A DNA stretch of 64,000 nt from the NCBI RefSeq assembly GCF_002743375.1, contig NZ_PDZC01000007.1, positions 1 to 64,000 of the forward strand, written 5' to 3'. This stretch comes from Sporosarcina sp. P34. GTDB taxonomy: Bacteria > Bacillota > Bacilli > Bacillales_A > Planococcaceae. The position numbers and the translations under genes are program-made. This document shows positions 26,600 to 35,020 of the stretch, piece by piece (position 1 is the first letter of the stretch; every line of letters begins with the position of its first letter). Under the pieces are notes generated by a model. It did no database searches, was not told where the DNA came from, and saw nothing but the letters and a program-made list of their open reading frames with translations.

Positions 26600-27520
26600 C
26601 TACCCCACAGGAGGAATGGATTTATTTCGACTCCGTATAAACATCTCCAACGTTCCTGAGCCGAAGAGAACCCCTGCCACAATAAATACCAAACCGATAA
26701 AGTGTGCGGGGTAAATGGATTCCCCTAAAAATATACTTGCGCCTACTAGTGCGAAAAACGTATTGAAGTTTAAAAAGATTGAAGCCCGTGCTGCCCCGAT
26801 GGTTTGAATGGCTGAATTATACGCCATGTGACCCACAGCCGTCGCGATGAGAGCTGAGAATATGAATACGGCCCATACAGTGGAGGTTCCTTTATTCAAT
26901 GCCGCAAAGCCACCTGGTTCTTTTATAAGGGCGATGATGACTAAGAGGATGGAACCGACTAACAACATGTATCCTGTCAGTAGTCTTGCGTCCATAGTTC
27001 TAGAAGCTTTTTTAATCAGCATAAAGCTAATGGCTTGGGACAAAATCGATAAGAAGATTTCTACATCTCCGAATGACGTTTTGCCTATTGTTCCACTCCC
27101 CCCAAGCACGACGATACTTACGCCTATTCCTCCGAACAGAAAGCCCATAGCACGTACACCTGTAATTTTTTCTTTCAAAATGAAAACAGCCAACGTCGCT
27201 GTCAATAGCGGTCCAAGTCCTAAAATCAGTCCTCCGTTCGCAGCACTCGTTCTAGAGAGTCCTTCCGCTAGAAAATAATGATGCATCACGACATTCGTCG
27301 CGGCGCCCCCAATGATATATAGCCATTCCCTATTTCTAGGCAAGCGAATTTTCTTAAGGAAAAATAAGATGATAAATACTAAAACGGCTGCCGACATAAT
27401 ACGCATAGACGTCATAGTAATCGGATCGAAATAGGTCACAAGATATTTGAGAGCGGAAACGTTCATTCCCCAGGTGAACATAACGAGTACCAATGTGATA
27501 ATGACTTTTAAATCTTTCAT
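26600..27520 (-). CDS. EamA/DMT family transporter
   Basis: A 306-residue drug/metabolite transporter with ten membrane helices and two EamA halves (about 5-140 and 155-290). The first half has the TWGMNVSALKY start, and the second the AIQTIGAARASIFLNFNTFFAL segment. Members export amino acids, nucleosides or toxins; the substrate is open. The ATG follows GAGAGGAC. Confidence 0.9.
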   Translation of the reverse strand: MKDLKVIITLVLVMFTWGMNVSALKYLVTYFDPITMTSMRIMSAAVLVFIILFFLKKIRLPRNREWLYIIGGAATNVVMHHYFLAEGLSRTSAANGGLILGLGPLLTATLAVFILKEKITGVRAMGFLFGGIGVSIVVLGGSGTIGKTSFGDVEIFLSILSQAISFMLIKKASRTMDARLLTGYMLLVGSILLVIIALIKEPGGFAALNKGTSTVWAVFIFSALIATAVGHMAYNSAIQTIGAARASIFLNFNTFFALVGASIFLGESIYPAHFIGLVFIVAGVLFGSGTLEMFIRSRNKSIPPVG

Positions 27521-27687
27521 AGTTCACTAGTCCTCTCTGCAAATTATTTTCGTATTGTGCCAATTATAGAAGCTACACTCATAATGTCAATGCCGCCAAA
27601 CTTGTACTTCCCTCCCACACATGATTATGTATATACTGAATAGTAAAAGTAGTTTACTAACTTACATCTCAGAAAAGGCGGGTTTCG

Positions 27688-28113
27688 ATGATTAAATTAC
27701 GCGGACATCATATCTTTTGTTTGCTTGGGTACCGGGGAATGGGCTATTCAGCGGAGTACACCGCAAATATGACGAAAATCCATGACGTCTTACGAGAGCG
27801 GCCCGATACGTTAATTCAGATCATAAAAGGACCCGATTCGTTATGCGCTAAGTTTCCCACAGGGCAACCGTATCATTGTGAAGATGACGGGATTTATGAA
27901 CGCGATTCAGTGATCTTACATAAGCTTGGATTGAAAGTCAGCGATGTACTGCCTTGGCGTGAGGTCGAAAGAAGGATTCGGCTACATGTCGTGCCGGATG
28001 ATATCGTCGTTGTATGCGAGACGTGCTCTTGGCGTTCGTACGGATATTGCCAAGAAGGTGTCGAGGACATGCTAGAGTTGAGAGGATTGCGGGAAGTTCT
28101 TCACGATAAATAA
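27688..28113 (+). CDS. DUF1284 domain-containing protein
   Basis: A 141-residue protein starting IKLRGHHIFCLLGYRGMGYS, the DUF1284 hallmark, and containing several cysteines (CLL, CAKF, HCED, CETCSW, YCQEG) that may bind metal. Function is unknown. The ATG follows GGCGGG. It lies just ahead of rpoN in the same direction, with about 100 bp between them, so it may be co-transcribed. Confidence 0.85.
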   Translation: MIKLRGHHIFCLLGYRGMGYSAEYTANMTKIHDVLRERPDTLIQIIKGPDSLCAKFPTGQPYHCEDDGIYERDSVILHKLGLKVSDVLPWREVERRIRLHVVPDDIVVVCETCSWRSYGYCQEGVEDMLELRGLREVLHDK

Positions 28114-28214
28114 TTTCTTTAGAACAATAGTCCAAGTCGAAATAGCATGATATGATAAGTACATAGATATGAAAGCGCATTCATACACTTTCATTATATG
28201 AGGAGGAGATTTCA

Positions 28215-29495
28215 ATGAATATGTCTCTCCAGCAAAAACAAGAACTCGGCTTGCGGATGACTACTGAACTCCGGCAAGCGATCGAGCTATTGCAGTTATC
28301 CACTTATGATCTAGAACTATATATACGGGAAAAAGAGTTGGAAAACCCCGTGATCGAGATACAGGATGCTGAAAGAACGGATTCATTCCAAGAACGACAG
28401 TCCACAAATTACTCCAGTCAGGAAACCCATTCAACAGAGTGGGTGAAGCAGCAAGAAGTCAGCAAGCGTGAGCAAATGCTTCGCCAAGTCGAAATCGATT
28501 TCAAAGATGTCGAGACGAAGCAATTACTTAAAACATTGATTCATAGTTTGGATGATAATGGCTATCTATGTGCAGAGATGCAGTCTATAGAAAATGTAGA
28601 GGCAGGCATTGAATTACTGCAACAAATCGGTCCGCCTGGCATAGGTTCTCGGACATTGCAGGAATGTTTGTTGCTACAAGTGAAAAGTTGCGATGAGCAT
28701 CCCAAATTAATGGAAACATTCATATCGGAGTATTTGCCCTATGTGGCCGAACGTAAATGGGCAGATATCGCAAAAGGGTTGAATATTACGCTGGCTCAGG
28801 TAAACGAATTGCATGAATTTCTGCTGACATTGCACCCAAGACCTTGCCCAGAGCTTGGTAACAGTGAAACAGAGTTTATGATGCCTGACGTGATTGTAGA
28901 GGAAAAAGACGGAAAATTATCGTTTCATTTGAACGATCGAGATCTCCCGAAAATTAGTCTGCGCAAGGAGTATGTATCTTCTCTTAAAGGGACATCTGAA
29001 CTGTCCTCCTATTTGCGCGACTATCATAAACAAGCGCAATGGTTGCTAACGAGCATCGAACAGCGACGCAATACAATCATTCGTATTGTTACGGATCTTC
29101 TCGAAAAACAGGACGCATTTTTTCGACATGGAAGGAAAGCTTTGCAGCCCATGACGATGAAAGATGTGGCGGACAGTATTGAGATGCATGAGTCGACAGT
29201 TAGCCGTGCCGTGTCTAGTAAAGTGATCCAAACACCTGCGGGTACATTTGAAATGCGTTCTTTATTTACTTCCAAACTGGCCGCACAGGATGGAGACAGT
29301 GTGTCGCCTTCCGCTGTCAAAACATCGATCCAGTCACTGATTACACATGAGAATAAACGGAAGCCGTTATCTGATCAAAAGATTGTGGATTTGCTCTTGG
29401 AACAACAAGGAATCACGATTTCACGCAGGACGGTCAGCAAGTACCGGGAAGAACTTCACATTCCGTCGTCAAGTAAACGGAAGTCGATTTTGTAA
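28215..29495 (+). CDS. rpoN: RNA polymerase sigma-54 factor
   Basis: A 426-residue RpoN (SigL). Region I is Gln/Leu-rich (LQQKQELGLRMTTELRQAIE; about 3-50), the core-binding domain runs about 90-290, the HTH at about 300-345 includes SIEMHESTVSRAVSSK, and the RpoN box is ISRRTVSKYREEL (about 403-415). Sigma-54 directs transcription from -24/-12 promoters with enhancer-binding activators. No such activator gene lies in this window. The start follows GGAGGAG. Confidence 0.95.
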   Translation: MNMSLQQKQELGLRMTTELRQAIELLQLSTYDLELYIREKELENPVIEIQDAERTDSFQERQSTNYSSQETHSTEWVKQQEVSKREQMLRQVEIDFKDVETKQLLKTLIHSLDDNGYLCAEMQSIENVEAGIELLQQIGPPGIGSRTLQECLLLQVKSCDEHPKLMETFISEYLPYVAERKWADIAKGLNITLAQVNELHEFLLTLHPRPCPELGNSETEFMMPDVIVEEKDGKLSFHLNDRDLPKISLRKEYVSSLKGTSELSSYLRDYHKQAQWLLTSIEQRRNTIIRIVTDLLEKQDAFFRHGRKALQPMTMKDVADSIEMHESTVSRAVSSKVIQTPAGTFEMRSLFTSKLAAQDGDSVSPSAVKTSIQSLITHENKRKPLSDQKIVDLLLEQQGITISRRTVSKYREELHIPSSSKRKSIL

Positions 29496-29654
29496 GCCGT
29501 ATTTCTTTATGTAGAGTCATGTTCTTTATTTTTCGAATGTTTCGTCTCCACTTGTATTGTTGCAGTAATTCAATGTGCCTTAGCTAGACAAACAATACAC
29601 CCAACATTATGAAAAGACGTTATACCATTCTCGTGTACCAGTCTGCAATTAAAA

Positions 29655-29700
29655 ACAGCATATCCCTAGTCTAGTTTCGACTGGGGATATGCTGTCTTTT
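29655..29700. terminator. Terminator between rpoN and the SLH gene
   Basis: ACAGCATATCCCTAGTC against GACTGGGGATATGCTGT with a 6-nt loop and a T-run; serves both convergent genes. Confidence 0.8.
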
Positions 29701-29760
29701 CTTTGTCTATACGTAGTTCTGTGAAGCCCGCTCCAAACTCTTCACCGCACGTTCCTTTAC

Positions 29761-31014
29761 TCAATTCACAAACGATGTGAAGCCATCGGAAGAATTGAAT
29801 TTCACTTTGAAGCGTCCATAATCTGAATCCAGATTGAATGTATATTGGTCAAATGTGTATTTCGCATCTGTTACCGGATCCAATTCAATTTGCTGAGTCG
29901 TTGTAACATATTTAGCCACCATATTTTTATGCCCATAGGATATAAACTCAGCTTCCAAAACTTTTTTGGCTTCATTAATTGTCAGCTGGAAGTTCTTCGT
30001 ACCCACCTTCGTATACTTTAACGAATTCATCTTCCATTTAGTATCTTGTTTTTTAAATTGATAGGCCACAAATCCGCCAACAGAATAGCCATTTTGGAAT
30101 TCGACCGTGTTGACATTCAGTGTATTGGAATCAGGTTGTGTAAACTCGAACCGTACCAATGGCTCATTATTAATGTATGGCAAGACGTTAGTATAGCAGT
30201 CGAGGCATTTCGGATCGTAGTAACCTTTCAAATCCCCGTCTACAAACGCTTTTGTCGCATTCATACGTAGCGTAGACTCTATATCCGAATATCTCCATTG
30301 ATTCATCCGCGCATCACGCATAGTCTTCTCAAGTTCAAATGTTTTGCGATTGACGAGATCCCATGCTTTACCTTTTGTCACTTTATCGGTCGCTGGACGA
30401 GCTTCCTTTACCTTGATGGCTGCGTATAAGAACTGTGCATAGTGCGCGCGCGTAACGGGTTCATTCGGTTTAAATTCACCTTCAGGATAACCGTTCGAAA
30501 CTCCACTAGCTTTTAGTGCATTGGCATGTGTATAGCCCCAGTGGTCAATATACACGTCATAAAATGAATTTTGTTTCGTCATATACAAATCAAATGCGAT
30601 ATCGAGAACTTTCGCCATTTGAATCCGTGTGATCGGTGCGTCAGGATTGAAGTAGCCATCTGTTCCGCCACTGAAAATGCCAGCTGCGGTCAACTTCATG
30701 ATCGGGCTATAGTATGGATGATTCTTCGGTACATCATAATACGTTACCGCTGTTGTGGCTTGTGGTAATTTCAGTGCTTGGTCCAGTAACTTCGCCACGT
30801 GTTTACGGGAGATTTGTTCCTTCGGTCTGAACGTGCCGTCCGTATAGCCCCCTATAAAGCCTTTCTCCTGTAAATAGTGGATCGCTTCATAGTTCGGGTG
30901 ATTCTTCGACACATCCTTGAATTCCTTTGTTGCTGCTTGCGCGGAACCCAATGATGCAAATGAAAATATAACGATCAATACAGTCCAAACGAAAATCCGA
31001 CTAGTCTTCTTCAT
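29761..31014 (-). CDS. SLH-domain cell-surface protein
   Basis: The 417-residue protein has a signal peptide (cleavage after AQA, about residue 27) and three S-layer homology repeats (about 33-85, 95-146, 157-205; each with a TDGTFRP/TDGYFNP/PEGEFKP turn and TR segment) that bind pyruvylated wall polysaccharide. The C-terminal 200 residues show no known domain but contain a CLDC pair. The ATG follows GAGGAGG. It resembles the SLH protein at 39059 only in the anchor. Confidence 0.9.
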   Translation of the reverse strand: MKKTSRIFVWTVLIVIFSFASLGSAQAATKEFKDVSKNHPNYEAIHYLQEKGFIGGYTDGTFRPKEQISRKHVAKLLDQALKLPQATTAVTYYDVPKNHPYYSPIMKLTAAGIFSGGTDGYFNPDAPITRIQMAKVLDIAFDLYMTKQNSFYDVYIDHWGYTHANALKASGVSNGYPEGEFKPNEPVTRAHYAQFLYAAIKVKEARPATDKVTKGKAWDLVNRKTFELEKTMRDARMNQWRYSDIESTLRMNATKAFVDGDLKGYYDPKCLDCYTNVLPYINNEPLVRFEFTQPDSNTLNVNTVEFQNGYSVGGFVAYQFKKQDTKWKMNSLKYTKVGTKNFQLTINEAKKVLEAEFISYGHKNMVAKYVTTTQQIELDPVTDAKYTFDQYTFNLDSDYGRFKVKFNSSDGFTSFVN

Positions 31015-31472
31015 AATCTTTCCTCCTCAGTGAATTATTTTGTCGGCTGTAGGTTACTTGTTATTAGTATTCTACCAAGTTTCAAATGATTCGTATATGT
31101 TTATATTCGCAATATTTAAAATAATTTGATATTATCATTAATTCTGCCTTATTTTAAGCTTTTGTTATAGTAAAAATGACATTTGACCTATCCTATGAAG
31201 TCTGTTAGCATGAAAAGATTGTTATCCTTTTGACAAATTTCGTAGAATGTGCAAGACTGCAATGAATCCGTTCATAGTTCCGAGTCTCCCGGTAGAACAA
31301 TTTATCGTATCACTGGGGATAATTTCGACTATAGCGGTCTAGACTTCATTACTGTACAAAACTTATTTGTTGTGAGTGTTAGCAATTTCACTCATAATAG
31401 TGGATACAATAATACTGCAACAGTCGGTGCACTTGCCTATCGTAAAAATTTAATAGGAAGGATGGATGGATT

Positions 31473-31694
31473 ATGAATTTAGCAGCTATCGGCGTACCAG
31501 GGCTCATTATTATCCTTGTGATTATTTTGATTCTTTTCGGACCTCGCAAATTGCCTGAAGTCGGCTCAGCAGTCGGTAAAACTTTGGCGGAGTTTAAAAA
31601 ATCTACAAAAGATATTATGGGCGATGATGAAGAGAAAACAACTAGTACTACACAAAAGACAATAGAAACAGACAAAAAAGATCTAAATAAGTAG
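31473..31694 (+). CDS. tatA: Sec-independent protein translocase TatA
   Basis: A 73-residue TatA with a short N-terminus, one membrane helix (about 7-22), the [10 protein letters not shown] hinge, an amphipathic helix ([18 protein letters not shown]), and a charged tail. It forms the pore of the twin-arginine export pathway. It precedes tatC by 8 bp. The ATG follows GGAAGG. Confidence 0.95.
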   Translation: MNLAAIGVPGLIIILVIILILFGPRKLPEVGSAVGKTLAEFKKSTKDIMGDDEEKTTSTTQKTIETDKKDLNK

Positions 31695-31702
31695 GTGACA
31701 AG

Positions 31703-32611
31703 ATGGATCCGTATAGTGATCAAAACTCAAAAAAACAAAGCTCGTCAGACAAAAAGGCAAAAGCTGAAGAAACCGCACTACCCGTTCACTCTGCGGAGAC
31801 TTCTTCCACTGAACGGGCTGTGCCAGAAACATTAAAACCAGAACCACAAGCGGAAGAACCCAGAATGCCGCCTCCAGAGCCATCTGAAGAGGAACAGAAG
31901 GAGACAGATCCTGAGCTAATCGAGCATCTCACAGATCTTCGGAAGCAGCTTATCAAAAGTGTCGTCGTATTCATCGTTTTCTTCATTGCCGTATTCAGCA
32001 CCATCAATCTATGGTTCCCATACGTTACACGGGGCTATAAGCTGATCGTTTTGAGTCCGCTTGAAGTCATTTCATTCTACACGACAATTTCCGCTGCGAT
32101 GGCGTTTGGATTATCCGTCCCGTTCGTCTGTCATTTCCTCTGGCAGTTCGTCAAACCGGGTCTGACGCAGAAAGAAGGACGTTTCCTGAGCCTCTACTCC
32201 CCTGCCATTTTGATCCTGTTCGTCGGCGGTCTGGCATTCGGGTACTACGTAGTCAATCCACTGAGCTATAACTTTTTAGTAAAGCTCGGCAAAATAAATT
32301 TCGATGTCATGATTACAGCAAAGGAATATGCACGTTTCCTATTAATGACCACCATGCCGATTGGCTTGCTGTTTGAGCTCCCAATCGTCGCACTATTCCT
32401 GTCTGCGATCGGTATTCTAACATCCGAAACTATGAAAAAAGTAAGAAAGTGGTCGTATGTGGCACTCGCTGTCGTGTCCGCATTGATCACGCCTCCTGAT
32501 TTTTTAAGTCAGTTAATCATTCTCATTCCGATGATTGCTTTGTATGAAGCAAGTATTTTCATTGTTATGAAAACTGAAAAACGACTGGTACCTGAAGCAG
32601 AAGCATCGTAA
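31703..32611 (+). CDS. tatC: Sec-independent protein translocase TatC with N-terminal extension
   Basis: A 302-residue TatC with six membrane helices. The family start (LIEHLTDLRKQL, signal-peptide recognition site) only begins near residue 72, because an extra ~70-residue Pro/Glu/Ser/Lys-rich cytoplasmic segment precedes it; most TatC proteins are about 240-260 residues. The conserved GLLFELPIV and ITPPDFLSQ motifs are present. The ribosome site before the ATG at 31703 is weak (AGGTGA), but no better internal start is evident. Confidence 0.93.
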   Translation: MDPYSDQNSKKQSSSDKKAKAEETALPVHSAETSSTERAVPETLKPEPQAEEPRMPPPEPSEEEQKETDPELIEHLTDLRKQLIKSVVVFIVFFIAVFSTINLWFPYVTRGYKLIVLSPLEVISFYTTISAAMAFGLSVPFVCHFLWQFVKPGLTQKEGRFLSLYSPAILILFVGGLAFGYYVVNPLSYNFLVKLGKINFDVMITAKEYARFLLMTTMPIGLLFELPIVALFLSAIGILTSETMKKVRKWSYVALAVVSALITPPDFLSQLIILIPMIALYEASIFIVMKTEKRLVPEAEAS

Positions 32612-32619
32612 AGACTAGA

Positions 32620-32656
32620 AAAAAGCGTTCCACTTTTGAGTGGGACGCTTTTTTGC
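32620..32656 (+). terminator. Terminator of tatAC
   Basis: AAGCGTTCCACTT and AGTGGGACGCTT arms followed by T6. The 21-bp array starts 60 bp beyond it. Confidence 0.85.
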
Positions 32657-32715
32657 GTGGGGAATGTATTTAATGACGTGGTTGCTTACTAATTCGAGCG
32701 GCTTGTTTTGTGTCA

Positions 32716-33134
32716 CGCTCTATGGCCAGCGCTATCCGCTCTATGTACTGACTTAAACGCTCAATCCACCAGGCCGATCGCTCAATGGCCAACGTTCAAC
32801 GCTCTATTCGACCCTATCGCTCTATATCCAGCGTTAAACGCTCTATCCGCCATGCCAACCGCTCTATGGCCAACTTCAAACGCTCTATCTACCGTGCTTA
32901 CCGCTCTATGTCTAACCCTAAACGCTCTATCTGCCACGCCTACCGCTCTATGGCAAGCGTTAAACGCTCTATCCGACCCTATCGCTCTATATCCAGCGTT
33001 AAACGCTCTATCCGCCATGCCAACCGCTCTATAGCCAACCCCAAACGCTCTATCCGCCACGCCTACCGCTCTATGTCTAGCGTTAAACGCTCTATCCCCA
33101 CCGCCAACCGCTCAATATCCCCCGCCTACCGCTC
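32716..33134 (+). repeat. 21-bp-periodic CGCTC array 1 (21 copies)
   Basis: The pentamer CGCTC begins at 32716 and recurs at 21-bp steps to 33130, with just two 18-bp steps (32800-32818 and 32965-32983). That gives 21 copies. The extended motif is CCGCTCTAT or CGCTCAAT; the 12-14 bp between copies are variable, with partial 42-bp alternation. It lies between the tatAC terminator and the ureohydrolase promoter. Frames stay open on both strands because the period is a multiple of three, but there is no ribosome site, and arrays 2-4 are not coding in that way. Confidence 0.9.
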
Positions 33135-33203
33135 AATCCCCACCTTCTCCCCCACCAAAAATCTACAATTTCCCCCCTCATAATTTAATTTTTTTAAAAC
33201 TAT

Positions 33204-33232
33204 TTGACAATTAGTAAAATAAGTTTTATTAT
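33204..33232 (+). promoter_or_regulatory. Sigma-A promoter of the ureohydrolase operon
   Basis: TTGACA at 33204-33209 and TATTAT at 33227-33232 with 17-bp spacing, 40 bp ahead of the start codon. Confidence 0.7.
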
Positions 33233-33272
33233 TAGTCTAAGTTCTTTAAAAAAATTAAAGGTGGTTATTCAT

Positions 33273-34226
33273 ATGACAGAGATGATCTACGGCAATACTC
33301 CATGTATGTTGGGGGCTAAAAATATATCAGCAACAAAAGACTTTTCGGATGTAGACGCGATTGTATACGGTGTTCCTTGGGAAGGCGCGGTTACATGGGG
33401 AGATTACACAGGTTGCGAACTCGGTCCAAAAGTAATGCGCTTATGTTCTGCACGCTACTCGGGTTACCTTCCTGAAATCAACGACATGGATGTTTTCGAA
33501 AACGTCAAACTAGGTGATATGGGCGATGTTGACGTCGTGCCTTCTGATGTAGATGAAACAATGAAGCGCATCACCAACTTCACTTCGGAATTATGGAAAT
33601 CAGGTAAGTTCGTCATCGGTCTTGGCGGCGATCACGGTATTACGTACCCTATCGTGAAAGCGATTGCAGAGCAAGATAAAAAGGTTGGAATCATTCATAT
33701 GGATGCACACTATGACAACCTTCCATCACATAACGGTGACGAGTTCGCTCGTTGTAGCCCATTTGCTCGTTTGTATGAACAAGAAGGCGTACGCAATGAA
33801 AGTATTATCCATACAGGAATTCACGGACCTCGCAATAAACCCGAAAGCGGACGCAATGCGAAAGCTGCTGGTGCAGTGACTATTACGGTCAATGAAATTC
33901 GTGGCCATAAAGATTTAAAAGAGATGGCTAAAGAAATCTATGCACAGGCGTCAAAAGATGTAGATTGTGTATACTTGACGATTTGTAGTGATGTGTTGGA
34001 CTTCGCATTCAATCCAGGCGGTCCAGTAGACGGAAATGGCTTAACTTCTTATGAATTACTCACATTGGTACATGAAATTTGTAAACTAGGCGTCATCGGT
34101 ATGGATTTCGTGGAAATTTATCCGCAGCAAGATCCTAATCAATTTTCTGCTCACTTTGCTTCTACGTTGATCCTATATGCACTAGCAGGAAACATCCTTC
34201 ATAATGAGCAAAAAGAAGGAAAATGA
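33273..34226 (+). CDS. Ureohydrolase (agmatinase/arginase family)
   Basis: The 317-residue protein shows the family's binuclear manganese-site motifs: LGGDHG (about 110-115), IIHMDAHYD (about 136-143) and SDVLDFAFNPG (about 233-243). The last differs from the usual SxDxDxxDPxxxPG by lacking the Pro-containing DP step. These enzymes hydrolyse guanidino compounds to urea. The start at 33273 follows AAAGGTGG; the longer frame upstream covers the promoter. It is followed by a YheO-type regulator and an Nramp-like carrier, so the substrate may be taken up by that carrier; agmatine is not certain. Confidence 0.87.
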   Translation: MTEMIYGNTPCMLGAKNISATKDFSDVDAIVYGVPWEGAVTWGDYTGCELGPKVMRLCSARYSGYLPEINDMDVFENVKLGDMGDVDVVPSDVDETMKRITNFTSELWKSGKFVIGLGGDHGITYPIVKAIAEQDKKVGIIHMDAHYDNLPSHNGDEFARCSPFARLYEQEGVRNESIIHTGIHGPRNKPESGRNAKAAGAVTITVNEIRGHKDLKEMAKEIYAQASKDVDCVYLTICSDVLDFAFNPGGPVDGNGLTSYELLTLVHEICKLGVIGMDFVEIYPQQDPNQFSAHFASTLILYALAGNILHNEQKEGK

Positions 34227-34333
34227 GCTACTACTTCTCAGACTACTTAACCTTTCGATTGAAAATAGTCGATTTTTCCAACTTTATATAGGAAAATAAG
34301 GAAAAGTATTAAAACTGAGGAGTGTTAGAAGTT

Positions 34334-34969
34334 ATGAATCCAAACCAATTGATTTTCGATTCCTATATACGAATGGCTGATGCCATATATAGTGTGTTCA
34401 ATGTGAGTTGCGAAGTGGTGATCCATGACGTGACGAAAGTAGAATCTTCTTTAATTTATTTAAAAGGTGATGTCACGGGCAGATCGGTTGGTGCCCCTAC
34501 TACGGAAGTCATTTTGAGAGAATTGAAGAAGAAGCACGAGGATATTAAAGATCTGAATGGCATCATCACGAATACGACGCGTGGAAAGATGATCAAGACT
34601 TCCATTGTATTCATTCGAGATATGGATGGCAAAGTGATTGGTTTCCTTGGTATCAATTTGGATATTACGGAAATCAATCGTTTACACCATGTGCTAGAAG
34701 AAATGATTCGGCCCGATACGAGCTACGACGGGCAGCATCTCGATGAAACGTATGCGACGCATGTTGATGAAGTGTTCGACAATATTACCAAAAGCACAAT
34801 AGTGGAGCTTGGAATTGACGTGGAAAACTTGAGACGTAAAGACCGAATTACTTTTGTGCGGCAGTTGGAAAGTAAGGGAATCTTTCTAATTCAAGGATCA
34901 GCTGATCGAATTGCAGAATTATTAGGTGTGTCCAAACAAACCATTTATAACTCACTCGAGGAAAAGTGA
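34334..34969 (+). CDS. YheO/DauR-type transcriptional regulator, paralogue 2
   Basis: A 211-residue protein with the YheO PAS-like domain (about 5-120; GDVTGRSVGAPTTEVIL, IGFLGINLDITEI) and a C-terminal HTH (about 185-205; IAELLGVSKQTIYNSLE). It is clearly a paralogue of the protein at 15517-16185. The ATG at 34334 is favoured over the GTG at 34322, which abuts the GAGGAG ribosome site. Its position between the ureohydrolase and Nramp genes suggests it controls that operon in response to the substrate. Confidence 0.85.
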   Translation: MNPNQLIFDSYIRMADAIYSVFNVSCEVVIHDVTKVESSLIYLKGDVTGRSVGAPTTEVILRELKKKHEDIKDLNGIITNTTRGKMIKTSIVFIRDMDGKVIGFLGINLDITEINRLHHVLEEMIRPDTSYDGQHLDETYATHVDEVFDNITKSTIVELGIDVENLRRKDRITFVRQLESKGIFLIQGSADRIAELLGVSKQTIYNSLEEK

Positions 34970-35020
34970 CTTTTCTTTTCCTCGCCTATTCAGTGAGGAC
35001 ACGTAAGGGAGGAAAAGAAG

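Noticed and set aside
32785..33183. Open frame encoding a 132-residue Arg/Ser heptad repeat protein across array 1
   Set aside because: It has no ribosome site, begins inside the repeat, an equally long frame exists on the opposite strand, and the equivalent arrays at 47.6, 55.7 and 59.7 kb are not coding in this way. A 21-bp period keeps frames open by itself.
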